5,840 nucleotides of DNA from an uncultured Flavobacteriaceae bacterium (GTDB taxonomy: Bacteria; Bacteroidota; Bacteroidia; Flavobacteriales; Flavobacteriaceae), in assembly GCA_945788155.1 (NCBI GenBank), contig CALZKX010000163.1:1-5840 (forward strand), read 5' to 3'. The notes under the pieces were generated by a model. That model made no database searches, was not told where the DNA came from, and worked only from the letters and a program-made list of their open reading frames with translations. The position numbers were made by a program, and so were the translations under genes. This document shows, in pieces, positions 5,695-5,840 of this stretch. Positions within the stretch are counted from its first letter, which is position 1. Each line of letters starts with the position of its first letter.

Positions 5695-5840
5695 ATGAAA
5701 AATCTTAGCAGATTAATGTTCGCTTTGTTGCTAGTAATTGGTTTTAGCAACGTAAACGCACAAGACGACAACAATCCTTGGCAATTTACCGTAGGGTTTA
5801 ATGCCGTTGATTTTTATCCAGTTGGAGAAAATGCTCCACT
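5695..5840 (+). CDS. Exported protein, probably OmpA family (5' part only)
   Basis: Only the first 48 codons are present; the gene runs off the right edge. The N-terminus is a clear signal peptide: MKNLSR, then a hydrophobic stretch (LMFALLLVIGF), then a likely cleavage after SNVNA before QDDNNPW. The mature start, with WQFTVGFNAVDFYPVGENAP, resembles the first beta-strand of flavobacterial OmpA-like outer-membrane proteins, which usually carry an N-terminal barrel and a C-terminal peptidoglycan-binding domain; neither can be verified here. The ATG at 5695 lies in an A-rich context without a Shine-Dalgarno sequence and has its own promoter, so it is probably a separate unit from kbl. Another beta-barrel or sorted secreted protein is possible. 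Confidence 0.75.
   Translation, partial: MKNLSRLMFALLLVIGFSNVNAQDDNNPWQFTVGFNAVDFYPVGENAP

Overview
This window looks like a chromosomal segment of a low-GC member of the Bacteroidota, most likely the family Flavobacteriaceae. The reasons are the strongly AT-rich intergenic DNA, genes without Shine-Dalgarno sequences, several matches to the Bacteroidota -7 promoter box TAnnTTTG, and protein sequences of flavobacterial type. No mobile element, tRNA, rRNA or CRISPR array is visible.

Layout. Positions 1-499 hold no clear protein gene. They do hold two near-identical 74-75 bp units (148-222 and 400-473). Each ends in a long perfect intrinsic-terminator hairpin, and each is preceded at the same distance by a TAnnTTTG-like box. 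I read these as a duplicated small-RNA gene, the least explained item here. Next comes a superoxide dismutase gene on the minus strand (500-1108), convergent with the second unit, whose terminator can serve both strands. A 113 bp divergent intergenic region separates it from a 1044-residue RecB/AddA-like helicase-nuclease gene (1222-4356), which must start at a TTG codon. The gene kbl for glycine C-acetyltransferase follows 20 bp later (4377-5570). After a 124 bp gap with a well-formed promoter, the window ends inside the 5' part of a gene for an exported, probably OmpA-family outer-membrane protein (5695-5840).

How the genes fit together. The dismutase detoxifies superoxide and the helicase-nuclease should process broken DNA ends; they are divergent neighbours, but nothing in the sequence proves co-regulation. 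The helicase gene and kbl are close enough for co-transcription, although their products belong to unrelated pathways (recombinational repair and threonine/glycine metabolism). A possible internal promoter overlaps the helicase stop codon, and a strong RNA hairpin lies just before it. The OmpA-like gene appears to be independently transcribed. Apart from the duplicated small-RNA-like units, the region resembles ordinary core-genome content.
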